A stretch of 59,334 nucleotides of DNA from Domibacillus sp. PGB-M46 (GTDB lineage Bacteria > Bacillota > Bacilli > Bacillales > Domibacillaceae), in the NCBI RefSeq assembly GCF_022668875.1, contig NZ_JAKGCR010000026.1:1-59334 (forward strand), given 5' to 3'. Each line of letters starts with the position of its first letter. The stretch's first letter is position 1. The notes below the pieces were generated by a model, which saw only the letters and a list, made by a program, of their open reading frames with translations, was not told the DNA's origin and did not search any database. The position numbers were made by a program, and so were the translations under genes. Below are positions 18,020-26,710 of this stretch, piece by piece.

Positions 18020-19033
18020 TTACCTGTTTGTTTTAAACGGGTTATAATCCGTAGATTTTCGAACAATTAATGTTGGCAACGCTAGAATTTTTTGTTTTTC
18101 CTTTTTTACTCCCTCTACCTCTTCTATAAGCATATCAACAGCCTGTGTACACATACTTTTAATCGGATGGGCAATGGTTGTGAGCGGCGGATCACAGGAC
18201 TTGGATAGGAGCGTATTATCAAAACCTGTAACAGAAAGATCCTTTGGAATGTTTAACCCTTTTTCCCGCGCTCCCATCAGTACTCCCATGGCTAACAGGT
18301 CATTCGAAGAAATGATCGCAGTGGGCCGGTTAGGAGAATCAAGCAGCTGGACAGCAAGACGTTTGGCATCCTCTAAGCTTGAGTCACTGATTACAATTAA
18401 GTCTTCATGATATGGCAGGCTATGCTCCTGTAAGGCCTGCTTGTATCCACGGATACGCTCCTGGCTGCTTCCAGCTGTTTCTGCGATAAAGGCTATTCTT
18501 TCATGGCCAAAACCAATTAAATGGGAGGTGATTTCATAACCTCCTATAAAATTATCGACTGTCACTGTGTTCACAGACAAAGATGGATGAGACTCCGCTG
18601 CAAGAAGGATTACTGGGACATCCTTATGTGTCAGTTTCACAAGAACATCCTTGTTTTTAAAATCCCCTACCAGAATAAAACCATCTACACTTTTTTGTCT
18701 TAGAAGTTCTATATACCGTTCTTCCTTTTCCTGCTTAAAGTCCGTACTGCATATGACAAGGTTATATCCTACTTCATGCGCCCGATCTTCTACCTGGCGG
18801 GTAATTTCCGCAAGAAAAGGGTTGGCAATATCCGATAGAATAAAACCAATCGTAGAGGTCCGCTTCCCGGTTAAAGCGGATGCCAGAACACTCGGCTTGT
18901 AGTCGAGTTCCTCCATCGCTTTTAATACTTTCTGCTTCGACTTTTGTCCAACCTGTTGGTTATTCATTACTTTTGAAACCGTTGATATAGAGACCCCTGC
19001 TTTTTCTGCAACATCATAGATAGTAACTTTCAT
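18020..19033 (-). CDS. LacI-family transcriptional regulator 1
   Basis: A 337-residue LacI/GalR repressor. N-terminal helix-turn-helix IYDVAEKAGVSISTVSKVMN (5-24), hinge helix near PSVLASALTGKRTSTIGF (48-65), then a periplasmic-binding-protein-like ligand domain with IGFILSDIANPFLAEI, DGFILVGDF, TVDNFIGGYEITSHLIGFGH and GFDNTLLSKSCDPPLTTIAH. It presumably binds a sugar or sugar phosphate. The IolI-like gene follows. Four AAAGCGCTTT palindromes lie in the 300 bases before its start, suggesting autoregulation. Confidence 0.93.
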   Translation of the reverse strand: MKVTIYDVAEKAGVSISTVSKVMNNQQVGQKSKQKVLKAMEELDYKPSVLASALTGKRTSTIGFILSDIANPFLAEITRQVEDRAHEVGYNLVICSTDFKQEKEERYIELLRQKSVDGFILVGDFKNKDVLVKLTHKDVPVILLAAESHPSLSVNTVTVDNFIGGYEITSHLIGFGHERIAFIAETAGSSQERIRGYKQALQEHSLPYHEDLIVISDSSLEDAKRLAVQLLDSPNRPTAIISSNDLLAMGVLMGAREKGLNIPKDLSVTGFDNTLLSKSCDPPLTTIAHPIKSMCTQAVDMLIEEVEGVKKEKQKILALPTLIVRKSTDYNPFKTNR

Positions 19034-19054
19034 GCTGATATACCTTCCTTTTTT

Positions 19055-19068
19055 GTAAAGCGCTTTAC
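19055..19068. promoter_or_regulatory. AAAGCGCTTT operator, site 1
   Basis: Perfect 14-base palindrome GTAAAGCGCTTTAC, 22 bases before the LacI start, overlapping the likely promoter/leader. It has a LacI-family or cre-like core (AAGCGCTT). Confidence 0.6.
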
Positions 19069-19225
19069 TTTTGTCGTTTGGTATTTGCTTTTATATTCCC
19101 CTGTATCTCATTACGACTTAAAAAGAGCTAAACGAAAGCACTTCTATTCCTTTTGTTATTTGAATAAGGCGCTCTTTTATTCCTCCTCCTTAAATATCCG
19201 TCTTTTAAAATGAAGACACTTTAGA

Positions 19226-19235
19226 AAAGCGCTTT
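19226..19235. promoter_or_regulatory. AAAGCGCTTT operator, site 2
   Basis: AAAGCGCTTT inside GAAAAGCGCTTTCTC, about 170 bases upstream of site 1, with the same core as the other three sites. Confidence 0.55.
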
Positions 19236-19293
19236 CTCTCTATAATTATCAATGCTTAGTTCGATCTAAACTTTATTTCAGTTCCCTAAAACA

Positions 19294-19329
19294 GAAAGCG
19301 CTTTACATTCTTCATTGTAAAGCGCTTTC
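19294..19329. promoter_or_regulatory. AAAGCGCTTT operators, sites 3 and 4
   Basis: Two copies of the palindrome stand 24 bases centre to centre (19295-19304 and 19319-19328). Together they form a larger inverted repeat: GAAAGCGCTTTACA, 8 bases, TGTAAAGCGCTTTC. The RNA could also fold as a hairpin, so a terminator role is possible, but the T-run is poor on both strands. Looped double operators are typical of LacI-family control. Confidence 0.55.
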
Positions 19330-19566
19330 CTCTTTCTTTCAACCATTTTTTGAAATTTCAAATAAGTGAATCCAGGCTAACATTTCTTTATTTTTATAAT
19401 CTAAAAAAGAAAGAGCCAAATTCCCGGCTCATTCGTTTCTTTAAAGGTTCATACAATTTAACAGGTAAATCTTTAGCTTCCTCTATTGACTCAAACAGCT
19501 TTATCGTTACTATTTGTACCTGTTTTAGGATCAAAATGTGAAGTCAATGGGTAGGACAGCACGTAT

Positions 19567-20211
19567 TTAACAGCCATCGACGCCGCACGCCATTCCTTCA
19601 GGAAAATCCGGTTTCTGTCTGCCGATCTCCTCCTTGATCAACTGTTCTAATGTGTCTTTTGACCGAACGCCGGCAACTTTCGTATCACCAATCACAAAAG
19701 TCGGCACCGCTGTGATATCCACTTCGTTATAAGCGTGCTTAAGTGCTTTTCGATGGACTTCTTTATATTTTCTTGTTTCCAATGCTTCGCGGTATTCGGT
19801 TTGATCTAAACCAATTTCACCCGCTAATTTCGTTAATACATCAATGCTGCCAATGTCCTGCTCTTCCTGGAAAAAAGCCCGCAGCATACGGTCATTGTAT
19901 TCATTGCCTTTCCCTTTTTCCTTAGCGTATTGGCAGCCCTCAAATGCCAAGTGTGTATATGGCTGAGGAGACACTTTTGGCAGAACAATCTGAATGCCCA
20001 TCTGTTCAGCCATCGGATACACGGACTGTTTCCACGTGTTTTGCAAATAATTTCCTTCCGGCTTTAAGGTTTCATTTGGATACGGACGAAGCTCATATGG
20101 CATCCATTCTACCTCAACATCTTTTCCTTTTATCGCTTCTTCCAGCGGTTTTTCTGCCAGGAAACAGAAAGGACAGACGTAATCTGAGTACACTTTTATC
20201 TTTAAAGTCAT
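19567..20211 (-). CDS. DsbA-family (FrnE-like) thiol oxidoreductase
   Basis: A 214-residue cytoplasmic thioredoxin-fold protein of the DsbA/FrnE group. The active-site CPFC is at 13-16 (YSDYVCPFCFLAEKP), the cis-Pro loop is DITAVPTFVIG, and there is a large helical insertion between. FrnE relatives in Bacillus and Deinococcus are linked to disulfide stress; some are called 2-hydroxychromene-2-carboxylate isomerase-like. The tail carries a further pair, CGVDGC, which could take part in redox chemistry. There is no signal peptide. AGGAGG precedes the start. Monocistronic. Confidence 0.88.
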   Translation of the reverse strand: MTLKIKVYSDYVCPFCFLAEKPLEEAIKGKDVEVEWMPYELRPYPNETLKPEGNYLQNTWKQSVYPMAEQMGIQIVLPKVSPQPYTHLAFEGCQYAKEKGKGNEYNDRMLRAFFQEEQDIGSIDVLTKLAGEIGLDQTEYREALETRKYKEVHRKALKHAYNEVDITAVPTFVIGDTKVAGVRSKDTLEQLIKEEIGRQKPDFPEGMACGVDGC

Positions 20212-20337
20212 GTTTATCGCCTCCTATTTTCTTTATAGTGGTGTAGAGATATTATGGGCCTTTACCCTCTCTTTCATAAATCATTCTTCAAATGAAGATA
20301 AAAACATATTAACAAAAATTTCCGTATAGTAAGACAA

Positions 20338-20372
20338 ACGAAAAACACCTTTAAGTGAATAATTAAAGGTGT
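20338..20372 (-). terminator. Terminator directly upstream of truncated antiterminator gene
   Basis: The arms ACACCTTTAA and TTAAAGGTGT flank an 8-base loop; on the minus strand TTTTTC follows. It sits 22 bases before the first codon of the truncated antiterminator gene, where that gene's missing 5' end should be. Confidence 0.6.
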
Positions 20373-20393
20373 CTTTCTATATATCGCTTAGTC

Positions 20394-21167
20394 ATGGGAC
20401 GCGGCCTGGCTTTTCAAAAAAAAGCAGGCGACACGATCGAAGAGGATAAGATAGAAAAAACCTTTGTTCTGGACAATCACGGAGTTTCTGACAAAATTGG
20501 CGAGCTGCTGCGTGAGGTGCCGGAGGAATACTTAACCATTGCAGACAGGATTATCTCTCTCGCCAAGGCGCGGCTCGGTGCCGGTCTTGATGATTATGCT
20601 TATGTGGCGCTCATGGATCATACCAGCTTTGCTGTCACCCGCCACAAGCAAGGCATGGTTCTTCGTAATGCGCTTATTTGGGAAATTAAAAAGTATTATA
20701 AGGAAGAGTTTTCTATTGGCTTGCAGGGATTTGACGTTATCGAGGAACAAACAGGCATTCGCATGGAAGAAGATGAAGCTGCCTCTATTGCCCTCCACCT
20801 CGTGAACAGCCGTGTATCAGGGGAAGGCCTGGATGCCGCTGTGCAAATTGTTAAAGTTGTTAACGATACGCTCAATATCGTCAAATATCATTACAAAATG
20901 GAAATTGATGAAAGCTCTATTAATTACGAGCGCTTTTTAACACATCTCCGCTTTTTTGCCATCCGGCTTGTCCGGCAGGAAAAAGCCGACACGCCTCCCG
21001 GGGACGATTTTATGTTTACGCAGGTGCAGAGACGCTACCCTGAAGCATTTGCGTGCAGTGAAAAGGTCGCCTCTTATGTGGAAAAAACGTTTAACTGGTT
21101 TATCTCAAACGACGAAAAAGTATATTTGACGATTCATATTCACCGTGTTACGTCACGGCAGGGATAG
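20394..21167 (+). pseudogene. BglG/LicT-type antiterminator lacking its N-terminus
   Basis: A 257-residue frame matching LicT/SacT-type PRD antiterminators from about their residue 25: LVMGRGLAFQKKAGDTIEED, then PRD1 (MDHTSFAVTRH and IALHLVNS) and PRD2 (THLRFFAIRL and LTIHIHRV). The four PRD histidines that PTS proteins phosphorylate are kept. The first ~24 residues of the co-antiterminator domain that binds RNA are absent; the frame closes upstream at TAA 20364, there is no ribosome site, and a hairpin occupies the place. No PTS permease or glycosidase is adjacent. It is probably a 5'-deleted relic, although the PRD region itself is undamaged, so the loss may be recent. Confidence 0.8.
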
Positions 21168-21190
21168 TTCCTATTTTATTAATTTAAAAA

Positions 21191-21233
21191 GGCAGAGCGG
21201 CTTCACACTAGGAAGGTGAAAGCCGCCCTGTTC
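21191..21233 (+). terminator. Terminator after antiterminator relic
   Basis: The arms GCGGCTTCAC and GTGAAAGCCGC (one bulged base) are followed by a modest T-run (CTGTTCTT). Confidence 0.55.
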
Positions 21234-21285
21234 TTATCTCTTTATTTAAAGAATAAATTTAACCGCAGGCCAATAACAATAGTTG

Positions 21286-21876
21286 TTATTGCTGCTTTCT
21301 AATGTTGTTAGATTTATCGAAACGCTTCCTTAGACCCGCTTGCAGTGCAATAACCACTCCTCCAAGAGTATCGGCAATCAAATCTTCCATCGTGTCTTTA
21401 TTTCCGCCGCCCTGTAAAGTCATTCCGAAAAATTGATCCATACTAAATTCATAAAACTCCCATATGACGCCGCCCAGTACAGCAAACGAGAGGACAAACA
21501 GAGCAACGAACCAAGATGAGATCTCTTTACCTGCTTCTCTATGAACAAATCGCTCGTACAAAGCAACGCCTGTGAATGCAAGTAAAACACCGCTCACAGC
21601 GTGCATAAAGAAATCCCACCAGCCAAGCCCGTACCAGCCTAAAATTGATCCGAAATATTGTGAACCCAAAAGGAAAATAAAATAAAAAACGATAAGGGGC
21701 AAATTAAATTGGAGCCTGGTGAAAAAAGCCAAAATAAGAGGAATTAATCCGCATGCAACACCGCCTGCTGCAACAAGCGCCTTTTTGTCATCACCTTCCG
21801 TGTAGTGAACAAAAGCCAGCACAGCCATGAAAAGAACATATGCAATACTAAGGAAACTAACTATTCGTTTTTTCAT
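21286..21876 (-). CDS. Polytopic membrane protein (DUF2238/YjdF-like)
   Basis: A 196-residue integral membrane protein with five or six helices (about 7-25, 34-50, 56-75, 88-105, 120-140, 170-185). It carries the family-type patterns WWDFFMHAVSGVLLAF and VIWEFYEFSMDQFFG, with His, Trp and acidic residues near the membrane, and a C-terminal DTMEDLIADTLGG. This resembles DUF2238/YjdF proteins of unknown function. The tail is basic. Monocistronic on the minus strand; upstream lies a long gene-poor stretch. Confidence 0.7.
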   Translation of the reverse strand: MKKRIVSFLSIAYVLFMAVLAFVHYTEGDDKKALVAAGGVACGLIPLILAFFTRLQFNLPLIVFYFIFLLGSQYFGSILGWYGLGWWDFFMHAVSGVLLAFTGVALYERFVHREAGKEISSWFVALFVLSFAVLGGVIWEFYEFSMDQFFGMTLQGGGNKDTMEDLIADTLGGVVIALQAGLRKRFDKSNNIRKQQ

Positions 21877-22662
21877 CTTTTCGTCTTCCCCTCTTGCTTC
21901 TCATGTCTTTGTTTTATTCTGCTTGTGTAAATCCCTTCCGGAAAGCCCGGCTATCCCAAAAAGCAGGTTATACATAGTATGCGTATTACGGCCTTTTTGT
22001 ATAGTTTGAATAGCCCCTGAATCTTATGAACTCATCTATTTTTCAAAAAGCGCCCGCAAATGTTTCAACCATAAGAACAAAAAGAAAAAGGACTTAGTAT
22101 AGCGCATCATCGGTACCTTTTATAGATAAAAAGTTTATAAAACGCAACCTAATCATTCCCGCAAAGATTCTTCAAAAGTCTCTGTCCCCTATAACAACAC
22201 AACGGTCAGAATCAATATCAAATACGAGGGGAATGATCAACGTGACGGTCATGAATTAAAACAACCACGATACTTAAAAGATGATTCGCTTACTCTTCGC
22301 CTGATCGTTTGAAAATTCCCTACTTATTATGTCCCTTGTAAAGAAGACGCAATCATAAGAAAAGATATCAGGAGATGACGAAACAGCAAACAGGCTCTTA
22401 AGAAATAGCAGAATACAAATGAAGGATTCTAAACTCTATAAACGTTAACCTTCCGGAGAAACAGCTTCTTCATTAAAGTGATGTACGCTTTTACTGTTAC
22501 AACGGACAACCATTTCGTTTATTTTCAATTACTCAGCATGTATGGTGGAGACATGCTTTTCTTTATCGTTCTATTTGGAGGCGGTTTATTACTTTCCCTT
22601 TGTTCCTTCTTTCGCCCGGACAAATGGAACTTTTAGTAATGCTGTCAGTCAAAAAAATGGGT
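21877..22662. other. Gene-poor stretch with one doubtful small membrane ORF
   Basis: No convincing gene. A plus-strand ORF at 22481-22636 (51 residues, one hydrophobic helix around DMLFFIVLFGGGLLLSLCSF) lacks a ribosome site, so it is not called. The remainder has no recognised motif. Confidence 0.4.
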
Positions 22663-22696
22663 AAAAAAAAGCCAGGGCAAAGTTTCTTCCCTGGCT
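22663..22696 (-). terminator. Terminator after CdaR fragment
   Basis: The arms AGCCAGGG and CCCTGGCT flank an 11-base loop; on the minus strand eight T follow. Confidence 0.8.
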
Positions 22697-22757
22697 CTTC
22701 CGCTTATTTTAAAACTTTTCTCCTCTACAATACTTTCTTTTTGCTGTACCTGAAGAC

Positions 22758-22910
22758 GGCAGGATGAATTGAGCCGATTCAGTCTGACTCCGCACTGGCG
22801 AGCGCTTTCCCATCCAGATGAATAAAGGCTATATCCTTTCCAACCACTTCTTTTACCGCCTCTACAATCATTTGAGCTAAAGAAGGATTAAGCTGAAAAT
22901 ATTCTTTCAT
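22758..22910 (-). pseudogene. Fragment of a CdaR-type sensor domain, interrupted by a stop
   Basis: A minus-strand frame starting ATG 22910 reads MKEYFQLNPSLAQMIVEAVK, then EVVGKDIAFIHLDGKALASA and ESD, followed by a TGA at 22779-22781. Reading on gives IGSIHPAVFR. It aligns with the sugar-diacid recognition domain of the intact CdaR here (LTSELAQEIVERTMKILNKN). From memory, relatives carry DRIGTFHE at this point, so the TGA probably replaces an Arg codon (CGA). The remaining ~300 residues are missing and a terminator follows at once. AAGGA stands about 10 bases before the start, so a 43-residue peptide could still be made. It is most likely the relic of a second CdaR-type regulator. Confidence 0.72.
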
Positions 22911-23254
22911 TCTTATTTATTCCTTCTATAATGAATTTGGTTTCTTTTTTTCATTTTATCATTCGGAGAAGGAGAATAGCTCAAGTATATTTATTTCGTA
23001 TTATACCCTTTTCTTGCTTCGCTTTTTAAACCTGCCCACCGCTTTACCAAACTGCTTTAAAACTTGTTCAGAGACAGATTCTCATTATGCAGGAAAATAC
23101 GGCTTTAAAGACAGGCCGTACACTTTCTTCAGCTCGACAGATACCTATATCATTACATCATTTTCGGCTTCTTGATTAGCCTATGCATAAAAAAGAAATG
23201 GTTTTTCCATGCTACAGGAGTACGATTATTTAATATGTCAAAGGAGGACTTGCT

Positions 23255-23527
23255 ATGGCAGAACACACAGGAATGAGCTGGAAAAATAAAAATGTGATCA
23301 CGCAACTGAACAATTCTGTAGATAACGTAACGCTGGCTTTACAACAAGCTCAATCGCATCCTACTCAGCAAACAATTCAACAAGTCCAAAATGCGCTTGA
23401 ACATGCAAACAATGCACTTAACGATGCGCTTCAAAACAGTGAGCATCAGGAGCCTATTGACCGGCTTCAAGAACAGCTCAACCAAAACAAAGAGCAGCTG
23501 CAGCAGCTTCGCCCTTCAGAAGATTGA
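23255..23527 (+). CDS. Small Gln-rich helical protein
   Basis: A 90-residue hydrophilic protein, very rich in Gln and Asn (for example QQAQSHPTQQTIQQVQNAL and LQEQLNQNKEQLQQLRP). It has heptad-like spacing that predicts one or two coiled-coil helices and no membrane segment. I do not recognise the family. An almost ideal AAAGGAGG ribosome site precedes ATG 23255, and a perfect terminator follows at 23658, both arguing for a real single gene. A spore or stress role is conceivable but unsupported. Confidence 0.68.
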   Translation: MAEHTGMSWKNKNVITQLNNSVDNVTLALQQAQSHPTQQTIQQVQNALEHANNALNDALQNSEHQEPIDRLQEQLNQNKEQLQQLRPSED

Positions 23528-23657
23528 TAAAAGACCCGGATTTATTGGGCACGGTACAACGTTTAAATACACGAAACAAGTAAAAGAGCGCTTTTTTCTA
23601 TTTCGCTGCTTCATTCTGCTTCATGAAAAGAATCCACATTCGTTTTTGCTGTAAAAG

Positions 23658-23693
23658 AAAGAGGCAAACCTTGAAATCAAGGTTTGCCTCTTT
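23658..23693. terminator. Bidirectional terminator
   Basis: A perfect 36-base palindrome with arms AAAGAGGCAAACCTTGA and TCAAGGTTTGCCTCTTT. It separates the Gln-rich gene (plus) from the azlCD relics (minus). Confidence 0.85.
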
Positions 23694-23707
23694 ACAAAGC
23701 CGTTAGC

Positions 23708-24138
23708 TCAAGCTGCATGAGAATGAAGGCAGTTTGTCTTCCAGAATACACTAAATACATACCCGCATAAACCGCCTATAACAGCCAGAAGAATCGATAT
23801 TAAACCTTTTTTATTAAAAAACCAATTGCACCAAAACATATAAACAATTGTTCCTCCCGCCATGGATAAGAGTATCTTTTCCTTCCAAAAATGAAGCAAG
23901 GCCACTACCGCCACCCCAAACAGTTCAGGGAAGCCGTGACTGCCGGATAGAAAACGAACATCCTTAAAACAATAAATCACCAAAACCCCTAAAACAGCTG
24001 ACGGCAGCACCTTGCCGAGGTATTGAACATACGCTGGGTGTACTGCTGGAAAAAGAATGAACGGAAGGGATCTTGTCAGCATGGTCCCTAATACAACCTC
24101 GCGATCATTATATTCTGCCGTGCTAAGCTCATCGTCAT
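23708..24138 (-). pseudogene. azlD: azlD, branched-chain amino acid exporter subunit, frameshifted
   Basis: AzlD is the small membrane subunit of the AzlCD branched-chain amino acid exporter. GTGGAGGTAGCAGC precedes ATG 24138 and the frame begins [16 protein letters not shown], then stops. The family continues in another frame as [17 protein letters not shown] and runs intact to 23708, with helices such as [20 protein letters not shown]. The break lies near codon 14. Translation from the internal ATG 24082 would lack the first helix. It lies 20 bases after the azlC relic, the normal operon order. Confidence 0.78.
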
Positions 24139-24157
24139 GCTGCTACCTCCACTTTTT

Positions 24158-24483
24158 CTAAAGGTTTTCTAAAACGGTAAGCACACCCAAAATCGCAATC
24201 ATAGCCGGGATAATAAAGTCGCTTCCGCCAAAAATCATTAAACTGAGAGCTGAAATTCCAAGTCCTACAAGGGCACTATGGTGCTTTTTCTCTTTCATCC
24301 ACTGTTCAATAAAGATCACAACAAAGAAAGCCGTCATGACAAATTCAAGACCTTCTGTATTGAACTGCACAAGAGAGCCAAACATGCTGCCCCTACAACA
24401 CAATACAAATGGTTCAGCATTGTGACGAAGAACAAGACGTTCCTTTTTTGACACTCGTTTGATGCAGCTGGGTAAGTCGCCAT
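24158..24483 (-). pseudogene. azlC: azlC, 5'-truncated and frameshifted
   Basis: Only the C-terminal half of AzlC is left, in two frames. The first reads MATYPAASNECQKRNVLFFV then TMLNHLYCVVGA; the second continues GSMFGSLVQFNTEGLEFVMT, FFVVIFIEQW and ends DFIIPAMIAILGVLTVL. A full AzlC has about 250 residues. The N-terminal ~110 residues are missing and at least one frameshift splits the remainder. Together with the frameshift in azlD, the exporter must be non-functional. Confidence 0.78.
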
Positions 24484-24681
24484 TTGATAATCATTTTTTA
24501 TATCAATCTGGATTTATAAGCCTCGCTTGCTAAAGGATCCTCCCCCTATCATCTTAAAGTCAATTTGTAAATCACATATTAACGTTTTAATAATTTCTAA
24601 AGATTGGGTAAATTTATCAATTTCCTCTCTTTCATACATTATGATAGACATGTCAGTTGAAAAATGAGAGGAGAATTACAA

Positions 24682-25659
24682 ATGTCAATCGAATCCAAAA
24701 AAACAGGCATGGCACAAAAATTCATGTTTATGGGTGCCTCTGCCGCATTAGGATTATCTTTATTTGCTTCAACATCTGTATCTGCCGAAAGAAACGAACA
24801 GAAAGACAAAAAGCCTTCTTTTGAATTCGGGCTGATTGCAGACGTCCAGTATTGTGACTGTGATACAGCGGGCGTGCGCTATTACCGGAATTCAATTGGC
24901 AAGCTGCAGGAAGCAACGGCTGAACTCAATCAGCATAATCTTGCGTTCACTGTCCAGACAGGTGATATCATCGACCGGAACGCGGAGAGCTTTGATACGA
25001 TTCTTCCTTATTTCAACAAAATTGAAGGTTCTAAATACAGTGTGCTCGGCAACCATGACTTCGCAGTACCAACAGATGAAGTGGTTGACATTTTAGGTAT
25101 GGAAAATCAATATTATGACTTTGCCGAAAAAGGCTGGCGTTTTATCGTGTTAGACACCAATGACCTGAGCTTTTATGCAAATGAAGCAGGTTCCGAGAAA
25201 TATCAGCAAGCCGAGCAAATGTATAATGGGCTAAAAGCGACGGGCGCGGCAAATGCCCAGACCTGGAATGGCGGCGTAGGCTCCGAACAAATGACATGGT
25301 TACATAACGTTCTTCAAAAATCCGCTCAAAAGCATGAAAAAGTCGTGGTGATTGGTCACCATCCGGTGTACCCTGCCAACGAGCATAACGCATGGAATGA
25401 CGCTGAAATCATACAGGAGCTGGAGTCTGCAGGCAATGTAGTGGCTTACTTTAACGGTCACAATCATGCGGGCAACTACAGCGAGAAAAACGGAATTTCC
25501 TATGTGAACTTCCAGGGCATGCTTGACACCCCTGATACTAATGCGTACTCTGTCATCCAAGTATTCAAGGACCGGTTGGAGATTGATGGCTTTGGCCGGG
25601 AACAGGACCGTACAATTGAAGTAAATACGGAGCGCAAACAAGTTCAAGAAACAAAATAG
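24682..25659 (+). CDS. Secreted calcineurin-like metallophosphoesterase
   Basis: A 325-residue protein. A Sec signal peptide (hydrophobic ALGLSLFASTSVSA, cleavage predicted after SVSA near residue 36) is followed by a calcineurin-type phosphoesterase domain with ligands in GLIADVQYCD, TGDIIDRN, LGNHDF, VVIGHHPVY and NGHNHAG. The DVQYCD start and overall pattern resemble Mn-dependent ADP-ribose/CDP-alcohol diphosphatases (ADPRM type), so an extracellular nucleotide-sugar or CDP-alcohol substrate is plausible. AGAGGAG fixes the start at 24682 rather than 24664. Monocistronic, closed by the terminator at 25704. Confidence 0.88.
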   Translation: MSIESKKTGMAQKFMFMGASAALGLSLFASTSVSAERNEQKDKKPSFEFGLIADVQYCDCDTAGVRYYRNSIGKLQEATAELNQHNLAFTVQTGDIIDRNAESFDTILPYFNKIEGSKYSVLGNHDFAVPTDEVVDILGMENQYYDFAEKGWRFIVLDTNDLSFYANEAGSEKYQQAEQMYNGLKATGAANAQTWNGGVGSEQMTWLHNVLQKSAQKHEKVVVIGHHPVYPANEHNAWNDAEIIQELESAGNVVAYFNGHNHAGNYSEKNGISYVNFQGMLDTPDTNAYSVIQVFKDRLEIDGFGREQDRTIEVNTERKQVQETK

Positions 25660-25703
25660 AAACAAACCCTTTTACTAAACATCATTATTTCCTACAACAA
25701 AAA

Positions 25704-25745
25704 AACCCAAAGAGGCGGATGGAAAACCATTTGCCTCTTTGGGTT
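25704..25745. terminator. Terminator
   Basis: The arms AACCCAAAGAGGC and GCCTCTTTGGGTT flank a 16-base loop, with an A-run on the left and a short T-rich end on the right. Confidence 0.8.
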
Positions 25746-25840
25746 CTGTACTTTAGCAGCATCAAAGTATTTTTTTCTGCTTCTTTTTTGTAAAATATTG
25801 AAACGATTTTACCTCTTAAATCAATGTATAAGAAGCCGCA

Positions 25841-26710
25841 TCAGTAATTAGGTTCTACATGCACATGTACTTCAATCACATCGTGTGCCTTCGTCAGTGC
25901 ATCTTCTACATCCACTGAAATATCATGAGCTGCCCCGATCCCCAAAGTAGAGTTAACCAAAATCACAACATCAACTACAGAGCTGCTGCCGTATTTTCTT
26001 GCTCTTATCTTTTTAATTCCTTTTACCCCGGGAATTTCAACAATCGATTTCTTGTAAACCTCGAGCTGATTTTCGTCATAGCCATCCGTTAAATCATGAG
26101 AAGCTTCTCGAAAGATTTCCCATCCTGTTTTAGAAATAAGCAGGCCGACAACAACAGCTGCGACAGGGTCCAGCCAGGGAAGACCAAATTGAGAACCCAA
26201 AATACCAACTGCTGTTCCGATGCTGACCCAGGCATCGGATAAATTGTCTTTCGCTGCAGCCATGACAGACTGGCTTCTGATTTTTTGTGCCAATCTCCGG
26301 TTATAACGGTATACTCCATACATGACAGCCGCACAAAAAAGGCCTATCCAGGCCGCAATAGGGTCAGGTGCTTCAGTTGTACGGCCAAAAACAGATAAAG
26401 CGGCTGTATACAAAACCTGAAGGCCTACGGCAACCATAATAAATGCAGCCACCAGTGAAGCGACAGGTTCCGCTTTCCAGTGACCGTAAGGATGGTCTTG
26501 ATCTGCCGGCCTTCGAGAAATTTTCAATCCAATTAACACAGCAATAGAAGCAATAATATCAGTTGTATTGTTTAAACCATCTGCCTGTAATGCTTCGGAG
26601 TTCGCTATGTAACCAACTGTTAATTTAAAAGCAGATAAGCATATATATACAAAGATGCTGAGGATGGCTCCCCGTTCCCCCATCTTTAAATCAAGATATT
26701 TCTGATCCAT
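25841..26710 (-). CDS. Cation diffusion facilitator (MneP/MneS-like)
   Basis: A 289-residue CDF-family metal/proton antiporter with six membrane helices in the first ~200 residues and a cytoplasmic alpha/beta domain. Metal-site motifs are ALQADGLNNTTDI in helix 2 and AAAKDNLSDAWVSIG in helix 5; HPYGHWKAE follows helix 2. The DxxxD spacing with Asn (DGLNNTTD) is close to the Mn exporters MneP/MneS of B. subtilis, so manganese efflux is most likely, with zinc or iron as alternatives. GGAGGAAAG precedes the ATG. I see no manganese riboswitch in the leader. Confidence 0.9.
   Translation of the reverse strand: MDQKYLDLKMGERGAILSIFVYICLSAFKLTVGYIANSEALQADGLNNTTDIIASIAVLIGLKISRRPADQDHPYGHWKAEPVASLVAAFIMVAVGLQVLYTAALSVFGRTTEAPDPIAAWIGLFCAAVMYGVYRYNRRLAQKIRSQSVMAAAKDNLSDAWVSIGTAVGILGSQFGLPWLDPVAAVVVGLLISKTGWEIFREASHDLTDGYDENQLEVYKKSIVEIPGVKGIKKIRARKYGSSSVVDVVILVNSTLGIGAAHDISVDVEDALTKAHDVIEVHVHVEPNY

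Noticed and set aside
22481-22636. 51-codon ORF with one membrane helix
   Set aside because: No ribosome site before either possible ATG and no neighbour; kept only as a note in the intergenic entry.
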